A stretch of DNA of 18,254 nucleotides, taken from positions 1 through 18,254 of the forward strand of contig JAAUTT010000011.1 in the NCBI GenBank assembly GCA_012031335.1, given 5' to 3'. Under the pieces are notes generated by a model. That model had not been told where the DNA came from. It was given only the letters and a program-made list of their open reading frames with translations, and searched no databases. Below are positions 9,310 to 17,270 of this stretch, one piece after another. Position 1 is the stretch's first letter. Each line of letters starts with the position of its first letter. Position numbers and translations under genes: made by a program. Origin of the DNA: Bacteroidales bacterium. GTDB lineage: Bacteria > Bacteroidota > Bacteroidia > Bacteroidales > JAAUTT01.

Positions 9310-9446
9310 GTCGACGGTCGACGGTCCACAGCCAATTCAAATTTTAAAGATAGCGATCGGCTGTTGGCCGTCGTCTGAGGACTGAGGACTGTTGACCATT
9401 TGCATTGGTTGTTAACCGTCGTCTGTCGTCTGAGGACCGTGGACAA
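9310..9446. repeat. Cluster of short direct repeats (GTCGACGG / TGAGGAC / GTCGTCTG units)
   Basis: Between SDR and ROK genes. GTCGACGG occurs twice in tandem at 9310-9325. TGAGGAC occurs in tandem at 9376-9389 and again at 9431. GTCGTCTGAGGAC is exact at 9370-9382 and 9425-9437. A longer 19-base unit ending CCGTCGTCTG repeats at 9359-9377 and 9407-9425 with three differences. The units vary too much in length and spacing for a CRISPR array. Such GTC-rich minisatellite-like stretches occur between genes in Bacteroidota; function is unknown. It leaves only about 40 bases for the ROK operon leader. Confidence 0.7.
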
Positions 9447-9487
9447 GAATATTCATTTAAATCAGTAATTCATTAAAAATAACACAT

Positions 9488-10380
9488 ATGTCAAACATTT
9501 CGATAGGTATTGATTTGGGTGGTACCCGCATTAAAGCTGTAGCCGTGGATGAGTCGGGCAACATTCTGCACCAGCATTACCAGGCGACCAATGATGGCGA
9601 TGATGCGGTCTGGAAAAGCGCCGTTGCCACTGCAGTGATGGAAACCCAGCATAAAATTGACAAAACCGGCGTTTTCGTGGGTATATCTGCTCCGGGCCTG
9701 CCCAACGCAACCAATTCGGCCATTGCCTTTATGCCCGGCAGACTGCAGGGACTTGAGAATTTTATATGGACCAGATTTTTAAAACCACCACTTTTGTATT
9801 GAACGATGCCATTTCGGCCATGATGGCCGAAGCAAGGTTTGGTGCCGCCAAAAATAAAAAAAATGTGGTGATGCTTACCCTGGGAACCGGTGTTGGCGGA
9901 GCAATTCTGATTGAAGGTAAACCTTATCAGGGAGCGTTTAACAAAGCCGGGCATATCGGCCACATGGTTATCGACAGCGATGGGGAGGCCGATGTAATTG
10001 GAATGCCCGGGAGTCTGGAAGATGCAATCGGAAATTGCAGTATTCAAAAAAGGACTATGGGGAAATTCACCTCCACCCATCAACTGCTGGAAGCCTTCAG
10101 AAACGGCGATGCCTTTGCGTCCGAAGTGTGGCTTACTTCTGTAAAAAAGCTGGCCATTGGCATGGCTACCTTAACCAATATTCTGTCGCCCGAAATGATC
10201 ATTCTCGGTGGCGGTATTACCGAAGCGGGTAAAGATCTGTTTGATCCTTTGGAACAATACATGAGTCAATATGAGTGGCGCACCGGTGGTAATAAAACTG
10301 AAATTGTAAAAGCTCAGTATGGCGATTTATCGGGTGCTGTAGGAGCAGCATGTTTTGCAAGAGAAGCGGGTAAAAATTAA
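9488..10380 (+). CDS. ROK-family sugar kinase-like protein, frameshifted, altered zinc motif
   Basis: Corrected length is 297 aa, with the actin-like ATPase fold of ROK kinases. The phosphate-1 motif is GIDLGGTRIKA (D9, G11, T13), the catalytic aspartate is D107 in VLNDA, the phosphate-2 motif is TLGTGVGGAI, and the late GGGI lies near the adenosine site. The sugar/zinc region is unusual: the normal GExGH is G155-H-I-G-H159, so the glutamate that contacts the sugar is His. The CxCGxxGCxE motif keeps its glycines and glutamate (G172, G175, E178) but has D169, I171 and S176 in place of all three cysteines. A missing G near 9767-9770 breaks the frame (IWDQIFK after repair). It starts a tight operon with a SIS isomerase 9 bases downstream, so phosphorylation of an intermediate followed by isomerisation is likely. 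Substrate unknown. Confidence 0.88.
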
Positions 10381-10389
10381 AAGAGCGAA

Positions 10390-11181
10390 ATGAACATTAC
10401 AGAAGCTTATATTCAAAAGTCGGCTGAGATACTTGAAACAGTTAGGTCGCAGCAGAATCAGATAAGAGAGGCAGCGAGGCTGTTTGCAGAAACAATACTT
10501 GCCGGTCGCATGGTGCATATTTTCGGAAGCGGGCATAGTCGCATCCTGGTAGAGGAAATGTGGCCCAGGTATGGTTCCTTTCCTGGTTTTAACCCCATTG
10601 TTGAACTTTCGCTTACATTTCATAATCTGGTGGTTGGGGCCAATGGTCAACGTCAGGCTATGTTCCTTGAAAATGTGAGCGGACTGGCTGAAAGGATCCT
10701 GCGCAATTTCGACCTGAAAGAAATAGATACGGCACTTCTTATTTCTTCGAGCGGTTGCAATGTTGTCCCCATCGAAATAGCCGAAGGGTTTCAGCGGCGC
10801 AATATCAAAGTAGTCTCGATTATTTCCAGGCTGCATTCCGAAATGTCGGTAAGCAAACGCAGCGACGGTAAAAAGCTAAGCGACTTTTCCGATCTGGTGC
10901 TCGATACGGGAGCTCCCGTTGGCGATGCCATGGTGTATGTTCCTGGTCTGGATACACCTGTTGCCCCCGGATCAACGTTGGGAGGAACCTTACTTGTCAA
11001 TTGCATAAAAGCCGAACTGGCTGCATTGCTGACTGCCGCAGGTCAGCCTCCCAAAGTTTTAAGCGGGGCAGTTGTCGTAGGCGAGGAAAGGGCTGTATCT
11101 CTATTCGAAAGCGCTTACGATGAGCATGCGCACCGACTGGCAAAACTGTTCGAAAATGTTGGTAATTCCAATAATAAGTAA
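10390..11181 (+). CDS. SIS-domain sugar isomerase-like protein
   Basis: Intact 263-aa cytoplasmic protein of the SIS_2/UPF0309 type. The nucleotide-free sugar-phosphate binding loop is FGSGHSR (45-51), followed by EEMWPRYG, the family's EElfyRaGG position. The second phosphate loop is ISSSGCN (118-124), then NIKVVSI. Members of SIS families bind phosphorylated sugars and act as isomerases, deaminases, etherases or regulators. It has no DNA-binding domain, so an enzyme is more likely than a regulator. It sits between the ROK kinase (9 bases) and the FAD oxidoreductase (3 bases), so co-translation is expected, and the kinase product is its likely substrate. Confidence 0.88.
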   Translation: MNITEAYIQKSAEILETVRSQQNQIREAARLFAETILAGRMVHIFGSGHSRILVEEMWPRYGSFPGFNPIVELSLTFHNLVVGANGQRQAMFLENVSGLAERILRNFDLKEIDTALLISSSGCNVVPIEIAEGFQRRNIKVVSIISRLHSEMSVSKRSDGKKLSDFSDLVLDTGAPVGDAMVYVPGLDTPVAPGSTLGGTLLVNCIKAELAALLTAAGQPPKVLSGAVVVGEERAVSLFESAYDEHAHRLAKLFENVGNSNNK

Positions 11182-11184
11182 GCT

Positions 11185-12570
11185 ATGTCTGATTACTTCA
11201 ATGTTCATAAAATTCCGCTGCTGGCCGAAACTGATATCCTGGTTGTGGGAGCCGGTTCGGCTGGTTGCGTGGCTGCTCTTGCTGCTGCGGAGCAAAAAAA
11301 ATATTCCGTAATGCTTGTGGAGCGTTATGGTTTCCCTGGCGGAACGTCAACACAGATGCTCGATACCTTCTACGGATTTTTTACTCCCGGACTGAGTCCC
11401 AGGAAAATTGTGGGGGGATTACCTGATCGTGTCGTGAACGAACTGGATAAGACCGGCGATATTTTTCTTCGGCCCAATACCTATGGAGCAGGCACCGGGG
11501 TGAATTACAATCCGGAACGGCTGAAGTATATTTGGGATATCATGATTACCCGCGCCGGAATTCAGTACCTATTGCACACCTCGCTGGTAGATGTTTTTAA
11601 TGAGGAACACGAGCGGATAACCTGCATCTTCTGGCATAAATCGGGCTTTTATAAGGTAAGGGCCCGCAGGGTGATCGATGCAAGCGGCGATGCCGATTTC
11701 TGTGCACTGTCGGGCTGCCGGTTTGAAGTGGCCGGAGAAAATGAACCGGCACAAAGTATGACAACAACTTTCAGGATGTGTAATGTCGATCTTGAAAAGT
11801 TTGAAAAAGCAGGTGGCAACAAAATGATGAAGGAACGCATGGCAAATGCCTTCGACTCCCGAACATATCTGCTTCCCCGCAAGGAAGGGTCCGCGCATGA
11901 GATGTGCCAGCCGGGTTGCATTTCAGCAGTGGCTGTAAAGGTTGCCGATTTGAGCGCCCTCAGAATCGAGGAACTTACAAAAGCAGAAGTTGAAGGGAGA
12001 AAACAGGCGTTTATTTACGAAGATTTTTTCCGGGACCAGGTTCCGGGCTATGAAGATTCAAAAATCATCGGGCTGTCGCACCAGATAGGGGTGCGCGAAA
12101 CACGCCGGGTGTATGGCGAGCACAGGCTTACCAAGGAGGAATGCCTCGCCGGAGAAATTCCTTCATCGTCAGTTTTGCTTTGTGGTGCACCCATTGAAGA
12201 TCACCGGAAGGGTAAAAACGGACAGGACGAAACGTACTGGGAGTATATTCCGGGAGCAGGCATCTATGGCGTGCCTTACGGGGCACTGGTTCCGGAAGGT
12301 AGCAATAATACCTGGGTGGTAGGACGTTGTTTTTCGGCTACACACGATGCGCATGCTTCCTGTCGTTCCATGGCGCAGACCATGAGCATGGGACAGGCTG
12401 CCGGTCTTGCTGCGGTTCAATCACTACAAAGAGATTTTGATGCCCGAAATGTAGACGTTTCCTTACTGAGAAACGAGCTGACTGCCATTGGGCAGATACT
12501 TGAAGTTCCCGGTTTAATTGCAGACACCAGTCGCACGGGATGGAAAAACAACCTTACTCCGAAACTTTAA
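11185..12570 (+). CDS. FAD-dependent oxidoreductase (FAD_oxidored family)
   Basis: Intact 461-aa flavoprotein. The dinucleotide-binding motif is VVGAGSAG (20-27), with E47 at the end of the second strand (LVERYGFPGGTST) for the ribose of FAD. The second FAD region is VIDASGDADFCALSG. The C-terminal part has the family hallmarks ETRRVYGEHRLT, then VPYGALVP, VVGRCFSATHDAHASC and MGQAAGLAA. No signal peptide. PF12831 proteins are common in carbohydrate-utilisation loci, but few have known substrates; oxidation of an alcohol, amine or CH-CH bond of a sugar derivative is possible. It is 3 bases after the SIS gene and 10 before the phosphotriesterase-family gene. Confidence 0.92.
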   Translation: MSDYFNVHKIPLLAETDILVVGAGSAGCVAALAAAEQKKYSVMLVERYGFPGGTSTQMLDTFYGFFTPGLSPRKIVGGLPDRVVNELDKTGDIFLRPNTYGAGTGVNYNPERLKYIWDIMITRAGIQYLLHTSLVDVFNEEHERITCIFWHKSGFYKVRARRVIDASGDADFCALSGCRFEVAGENEPAQSMTTTFRMCNVDLEKFEKAGGNKMMKERMANAFDSRTYLLPRKEGSAHEMCQPGCISAVAVKVADLSALRIEELTKAEVEGRKQAFIYEDFFRDQVPGYEDSKIIGLSHQIGVRETRRVYGEHRLTKEECLAGEIPSSSVLLCGAPIEDHRKGKNGQDETYWEYIPGAGIYGVPYGALVPEGSNNTWVVGRCFSATHDAHASCRSMAQTMSMGQAAGLAAVQSLQRDFDARNVDVSLLRNELTAIGQILEVPGLIADTSRTGWKNNLTPKL

Positions 12571-12580
12571 AAAATACAAT

Positions 12581-13533
12581 ATGCCCTTTGTAAGAACCGT
12601 ATTGGAAGATATACCATCCGAAGCGATGGGCTTAACATACTCCCACGAACACATTGTGATAGAAGAAGGCTTCACTACAACTGGCCATCCTGAATTTATC
12701 CTCAACGACACGGACAAAATCAGCAGCGAGCTGTCGGAGCTATACCAGGCCGGCGGAAGAACCATGGTCGACACCATGCCTGCCGCTTGTGGTAGAAGTA
12801 TTCTCAACCTTGTTGAAGTCTCCCAAAGGTCAAAAATAAAATATCATTAGCACCTACAGGCTTGCATCTCGAAATATACTATCCGCCCAACCATTGGCGG
12901 TACCATCTGTCGGTTGATGCGTTAACGAAATTATTCATTGAAGACATCACCCTTGGAATTGATGCACTCGATTATAACAGTCCGGTTATTCAACGGACTA
13001 CGAACAAAGCCGGTATGATAAAACTGGCAACTGGTGATGATATGATTACCGGTCATCAGCAAAAGGTTTTCGAAGCAGCAGTGAATGCCCATCGCGAAAC
13101 CGGAGCACCCATACTTACCCATACCAATGGAGGTAAACTGGCAATGGAACAGGTTGAGTTATTGGCAAAATATGGTGCGGATCTTAATCATGTTGTTCTG
13201 TCGCATATCGACAAGCACAAGGACCTGGCTTTTCACAACCACCTGATGCAAACCGGTGTATATGTTGAATATGACAGCCATTTCCGCTGGAAAACATCAG
13301 ATGAAAACTGGACATATACCCTCCTCGAAAAAATGTTACCTGACTTTAGCGATCGCATTGTTATCGGCATGGATATGGCAAAACACACCTATTGGAAATC
13401 TTATGGAGGTAAGCCGGGTTTAATTTACTTAGTTACTGATTTTAAAAAAGAATTGGTTAAGCGAGGATTGGACGGTTATTACAATGAGTTGTTTTTTTTG
13501 AATCCTCAGAGGCTTTATGCATTTATGGAATAA
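12581..13533 (+). CDS. Phosphotriesterase-family metal hydrolase, frameshifted
   Basis: Amidohydrolase-type TIM barrel of about 317 aa when corrected. Every metal ligand of the family is visible: H22 and H24 (YSHEHI), the carboxylated lysine K148 (AGMIKLA), H181 (ILTHTNGG), H209 (VLSHIDK) and D265 (GMDMAKH). One A is missing near 12836-12840; after repair the strand reads KIKISLAPTGLHLE. The start at 12581 follows an A-rich leader and gives the usual N-terminus just before HEH. Family members hydrolyse lactones, phosphotriesters or phosphorylated-sugar lactones. In a locus with several dehydrogenases, opening of a sugar lactone is the best guess. A gap of 175 bases to the next gene holds nothing recognised. 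Confidence 0.9.
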
Positions 13534-13708
13534 ATGCTTTAATCAAAACAATTATTTCTCTACATTCGGTATATTTTACAACTCTATAAACCATGCTTAT
13601 TCCTGGAATGTATCCCGCCTGTTTTCAGGGAGAAAAGCTATTTGGATGAACAACCTTAAATTGCGACCTTCAAAAAAGAGTTTTAAATTTACATTAAACA
13701 AAAATGCT

Positions 13709-14893
13709 ATGACTAATCGAAGAAATTTTTTGCGTTCGATGGCTGCGGCAAGCAGTTTAGCCCTTATTCCATCTGCGTTGGCTGGCAGCGTGGTTTCGAT
13801 AAGCGATCAGGACTCCACGCTGTTGAAACTGCATTCCCATGTACCACAGCCTGTAATTATAAAATCCATTGAACTCCTGTATTTCGACAATGAATATATC
13901 CTCAGGCTTACTTCCAACGAAGGAATAACAGGTTGTACCCTTTGCAATCAAAGAATGCCGGAACTTGTCTCATTGCTTCAGAAAGCTGTAATACCGCACT
14001 TTCTAGGTAAGGATGCCCGGGATATTGAAAGTCTGCTTGAATATGTATATGTTGTAAATTCAAATTATAAATACACAGGATTACCCTTCTGGAATTGCGT
14101 AGGCCACCTGGAAATTGCCATTTTCGACCTTTTGGGTAAAGTAATTCAAAAGCCAGTACATTATTTTTTAGGAAAGCCGGTATGTGACAATATTGAAGTT
14201 TATATTTCGAGTACTACCCGCGAAACAACACCACAGCAGGAATCAGCCAACTTTGCAAAGCGACTTGCCGAAACTGGTGCAAAAGCTGTTAAGTTTAAAG
14301 TTGGCGGGCGAATGAGCAAAAATGCCGATGCGATGCCCGGCCGCAGCGATACCATTGTCCCTTTGATGCGCAAGACGCTGGGAGAATCCATTACCTTTTA
14401 TGTGGATGCAAATGGTTCGTACGACACAGCGAATGGGCTGCGTATGGCTCAATATCTCGAGGAACAGAAGGTCGCTATTTTTGAAGAACCTGTTCCATTT
14501 GACGAATACGAGAATACCCTGTTAATTACACAAGCTGTTAAAACTTTAAAGATTGCCGGAGGTGAGCAGGATACCAGCCTTTACCGGTTCGGATGGCTTG
14601 CTGCCAACAGGGCCCTGGATGTTTTGCAGCCCGACTTGTACTACAACGGAGGTTTTATCCGATGTTTAAAGGTTGCCCAAATGGCCGCAAATGCAGGAAT
14701 TAAATTTTCACCACACAGTCCCAAGACCAACCCCCTCGCCGCCCCTATGCTTCATTTGATGACAGTGGTACAAAATACCGGAGGATACCAGGAATGGCAT
14801 ATCAATCATCCCAATCATAAGAACTGGTATGCTCCACATTACGAAATCCGGGACGGCAAAATACCTGTACCTGATCAACCTGGCTGGGACTAA
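13709..14893 (+). CDS. Tat-exported enolase-superfamily (mandelate racemase-like) enzyme
   Basis: Intact 394-aa protein. The start at 13709 is chosen because it begins a twin-arginine signal (NRRNFLRS, hydrophobic to SALAG, about residue 26); an in-frame ATG at 13517 would bury that signal behind 64 low-quality residues. A capping domain follows to about residue 150, then the barrel with K195-F-K197, metal ligands D233 (YVDANGS), E259/E260 (FEEP) and E286 (GGEQD), D304 (LDVLQPD), H336 (SPHSP) and E362 (QEW). This is the catalytic set of mandelate-racemase subgroup members, which abstract a proton alpha to a carboxylate, giving racemisation or sugar-acid dehydration. Export of such an enzyme is unusual. 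It follows the phosphotriesterase-family gene, whose product could be the sugar acid. Confidence 0.9.
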   Translation: MTNRRNFLRSMAAASSLALIPSALAGSVVSISDQDSTLLKLHSHVPQPVIIKSIELLYFDNEYILRLTSNEGITGCTLCNQRMPELVSLLQKAVIPHFLGKDARDIESLLEYVYVVNSNYKYTGLPFWNCVGHLEIAIFDLLGKVIQKPVHYFLGKPVCDNIEVYISSTTRETTPQQESANFAKRLAETGAKAVKFKVGGRMSKNADAMPGRSDTIVPLMRKTLGESITFYVDANGSYDTANGLRMAQYLEEQKVAIFEEPVPFDEYENTLLITQAVKTLKIAGGEQDTSLYRFGWLAANRALDVLQPDLYYNGGFIRCLKVAQMAANAGIKFSPHSPKTNPLAAPMLHLMTVVQNTGGYQEWHINHPNHKNWYAPHYEIRDGKIPVPDQPGWD

Positions 14894-15014
14894 CTTTCGA
14901 TAATTCAATATGGGAGAAGGCAGACCAGGTTAAATGTTAACAAATGTACAGCCATTTCTAAAAAACATAATTCTTCAGATATTGCTATTAAGAGTAGTTT
15001 ATCCGGCAAAAATA

Positions 15015-15107
15015 AAAGAGGCTGCCGCCCGATCTTTGGGTTGTTAGGTATGGAACTGTCATAGTCCTTTCCTAAACAGCCAATCGGTTAATTACGACAG
15101 CCTCTTT
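15015..15107 (-). terminator. 93-nt nested imperfect palindrome between convergent genes
   Basis: The outer arms AAAGAGGCTG (15015-15024) and CAGCCTCTTT (15098-15107) are exact reverse complements. Inside are CCGAT/ATCGG (15029-15033 and 15083-15087), GGTTG/CAGCC (15039-15043 and 15077-15081, one G-T), TTAGG/CCTAA (15044-15048 and 15071-15075), and a short tip. On the minus strand the stem is followed by TTTTATTTTTG, so it can end the TIM-barrel transcript, whose stop lies 18 bases away. The enolase-type gene converges on it from the other side. The length and nesting are unlike a simple terminator; a palindromic mobile-type repeat is an alternative. GGTTGTTAGGT (15039-15049) recurs at 15140-15150 inside the TIM-barrel gene's 3' end. 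Confidence 0.6.
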
Positions 15108-15124
15108 AAAAAAATCCTGAAACC

Positions 15125-16034
15125 CTATACCAAAATTTTGGTTGTTAGGTTATTAATACTTGTTTCCAATGCTTCAAAGGGCTTTCCGTTACCTTGGTTA
15201 TCATCTTCAACAAACATATATTTCATACCTGCCAGTTCTTTGGAGGCCAAAATAGTTTTAAAATCAATCACACCAGCACCAACAGAGCAAACATCGTCCT
15301 TATTTACATCGAAGAAAGGATCCTGTTTGGTACTCATATCTTTCATGTGGAACAGCTGGAAGCGGCCCGGATATTTTTTAAACATTTCAACAGGATTCTG
15401 CCCGGCTTTACTTACCCAGAAAAGGTCGATTTCCATGGTGATAAGGTCCGGATCCATTTCGCGCATAAAAATATCATAATAAGGAACTACACCATTTATA
15501 TTCATAAATTCGAAGTTATGATTATGATATCCAAACTGGATGCCTGCACTTTTCATTATTTTCCAACCTCATTCCAGTCGCCCACCATTTTTTTGTACGA
15601 GTTGATATTCCGGTCTTCCTCGTTAACCCACGGCTGAACACAGTATTTAACACCAAGAGCGGCATGGTCGTCGGCCATTTTCTTAGCATTGTCAATGGTG
15701 ATACCTGCGGCTTCCACCTGGGTATGACTGCTAATAATATTCATCCCAAGATCAGATACAATTTTCTTAAACTCTTTTGGAGCATATTTATAAAACTTCC
15801 CATTTGAATAATCAGCAAGTTCAATGTTCTTATAGCCCAGATCGGAAATTTTTTAAGTGTGCCGAGTGCGTCGGCTGTCATAGCATCCCGAATGGTGTAT
15901 AACTGCAAACCAACACCAAATTTTTTCCTGGAGCTTGCATCTGGTTTCAGCGTAAAAGAACCAAGTGCAGTTAAACCTATAGCTCCTGCTGCCGAAATTT
16001 TCAAGAAATTTCTTCTACTTTGCGTATTCATCAT
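15125..16034 (-). CDS. Tat-exported sugar isomerase/epimerase-like TIM barrel, frameshifted
   Basis: Xylose-isomerase-like TIM-barrel protein (PF01261), about 303 aa when corrected. The N-terminus is a twin-arginine signal (SRRNFLKISAAG, hydrophobic to about residue 27). Barrel landmarks in order are GVGLQLYTIRD, NIELADYS, SSHTQVEAAG, CVQPWVNE, FGYHNHNFEF, TMEIDLFW, FHMKDM and MFVEDDNQG, the last four supplying the metal-binding His/Asp/Glu set. Two single-base losses break it on the minus strand: an A run near 15850-15856 (KKISDLGYK after repair) and an A run near 15560-15563 (VGKIMKSAG). It has its own promoter region in the long gap upstream and converges on the plus-strand catabolic genes. 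Family members isomerise, epimerise or dehydrate free or keto-sugars; with its export it could act on the product of the DUF1080/oxidoreductase step. Confidence 0.9.
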
Positions 16035-16607
16035 AAGTTATTTTTTGAGTTAGTGTAAACATAAATATTTTACAAAAACTAAAATAATACAAACCTTTTG
16101 TTTTAAAAATAATACCTGGGAGCAAGATAATATTTTGCATTCAAAATGTAACCGAAATAAGCATTTCTAATTTGTATTTTATTTCCATAAACCGGAATAC
16201 AAAATTTAATGGTAAATCGTCAATGAGCAATTGCTTGCGGACTAACCTTAAAATGCTATTCAAAATACGGTGAACATTGCTTTTAAAATTATTGAATAAG
16301 CATTATAAATGAAATCATTTTTCCCTTTCTCATCCCGTAAATCCATTTCACCACCTGTCGCTAATATTGTCGTAATCAATAAAATTCATTTTGCAAACCT
16401 TGACAGAATAAAGGTCCTTCAACCATTTAATTCCTGACATAAGGATTTATAAAATTATTACTTTTGAGCACAGAAATTATTTCTAATTCAATGAAAACCT
16501 GAACTACTTTTTAATCTCATTCATTTAAAACTTATTTTATAAATTTAAGTGCCAATTTTAACTATAGCTAACTATTCAAGACCATTAATAATTAAAATAA
16601 GCAAACC
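16035..16607. other. 573-base AT-rich divergent gap with possible decayed minus-strand ORFs
   Basis: No recognised gene, RNA or terminator. It must hold the promoters of the TIM-barrel gene (leftward) and of the membrane-protein gene (rightward), but I found no convincing TAnnTTTG box. On the minus strand a 30-codon ORF (16348-16440, ending NFIDYDNISDRW) is followed one base later, in another frame, by a 28-codon ORF (16260-16346, starting MDLRDEKGKND), then by a further open stretch without an ATG to about 16150. They may be a gene remnant broken by frameshifts or chance in AT-rich DNA. I do not recognise the peptide. Confidence 0.3.
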
Positions 16608-17160
16608 ATGGAATCTCAAAAAGAAAGAGAATCGCAACTAATTACTTTTCAGTTAATATGCTTTTATAACTGCCACTATATTTGGTTTTGCTGCCGATTT
16701 ATTTAATGAGCACAGCCGGCATATTATATATAAATTTGCTGATGCAATGCTGATTACAGGAACCATACTGCTGGCGATGAAGTTTGCCAGAGATGGTTGG
16801 GATATTCCAGCGGCAGGTTTTACATTACTATCTATCGCCTGGGGTGTGTTTTTTCTTGCAAAAGACTTTCATGAACAAGAAGTTGGCGAAGATATTTTTT
16901 CCTCAGCATTTTACTTTTTGTTGCCGTCAATGGTATTGGTTACATTTTACAAACCCTTTCCATTACTAATAAAGATAATTAGTCTTGTAATAATAACTCC
17001 GTCATTTATTGCTCTTATTGCTGTTAAAAGCGGTATATCAGAAGAAAGTTACAGCATATGGAGAAAAATTAACTACCAGTCAATACACGTTGCAAGCCTT
17101 TTCTGGGGATTTTCCTTTTTAAACAATTCAAAAAAGAAACCTCTAAAACCAATCAAATAA
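16608..17160 (+). CDS. Small multi-pass membrane protein of unknown function, frameshifted
   Basis: I do not recognise this gene. Starting at ATG 16608, one extra base near 16659 must be removed to join the start (MESQKERESQLITF) to the body (AFITATIFGFAADLF); corrected length is about 183 aa. Hydrophobic segments suggest five or six membrane helices: around TATIFGFAADLF, AMLITGTILLAM, FTLLSIAWGVFFLA, FYFLLPSMVLVTFY, IISLVIITPSFIALIAV and a shorter IHVASLFWGFSFL. The C-terminus is short and lysine-rich, so probably cytoplasmic. It is isolated from the catabolic genes by 573 bases and converges on the MBL gene. No motif allows a function to be proposed. Confidence 0.72.
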
Positions 17161-17241
17161 AATACCCATTATAAACCAAAACGTAAAAATAACAGTTTAC
17201 GCAATTTGCAAATCAGTTTATAGGACTTCGGGTTAATATAC

Positions 17242-17270
17242 TAAGGATAAGGAATTTATAATTATCCTTA
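17242..17270. terminator. AT-rich hairpin at the convergent gene ends
   Basis: TAAGGATAA (17242-17250) and TTATCCTTA (17262-17270) form an exact 9-bp stem around an 11-base loop. The right arm overlaps the stop codon of the minus-strand MBL gene, and the structure lies 81 bases after the plus-strand membrane-protein gene. It could stop transcription from both sides, but neither strand has a clean U-run behind it. Confidence 0.35.

Noticed and set aside
9310..9446. CRISPR array
   Set aside because: Repeat units are 7-19 bases, variable in sequence and spacing, with no cas genes nearby.
13517..13708. N-terminal extension of the enolase-type gene from an earlier ATG
   Set aside because: It overlaps the end of the phosphotriesterase-family gene and would bury the Tat signal; the 64 extra residues show no family pattern.
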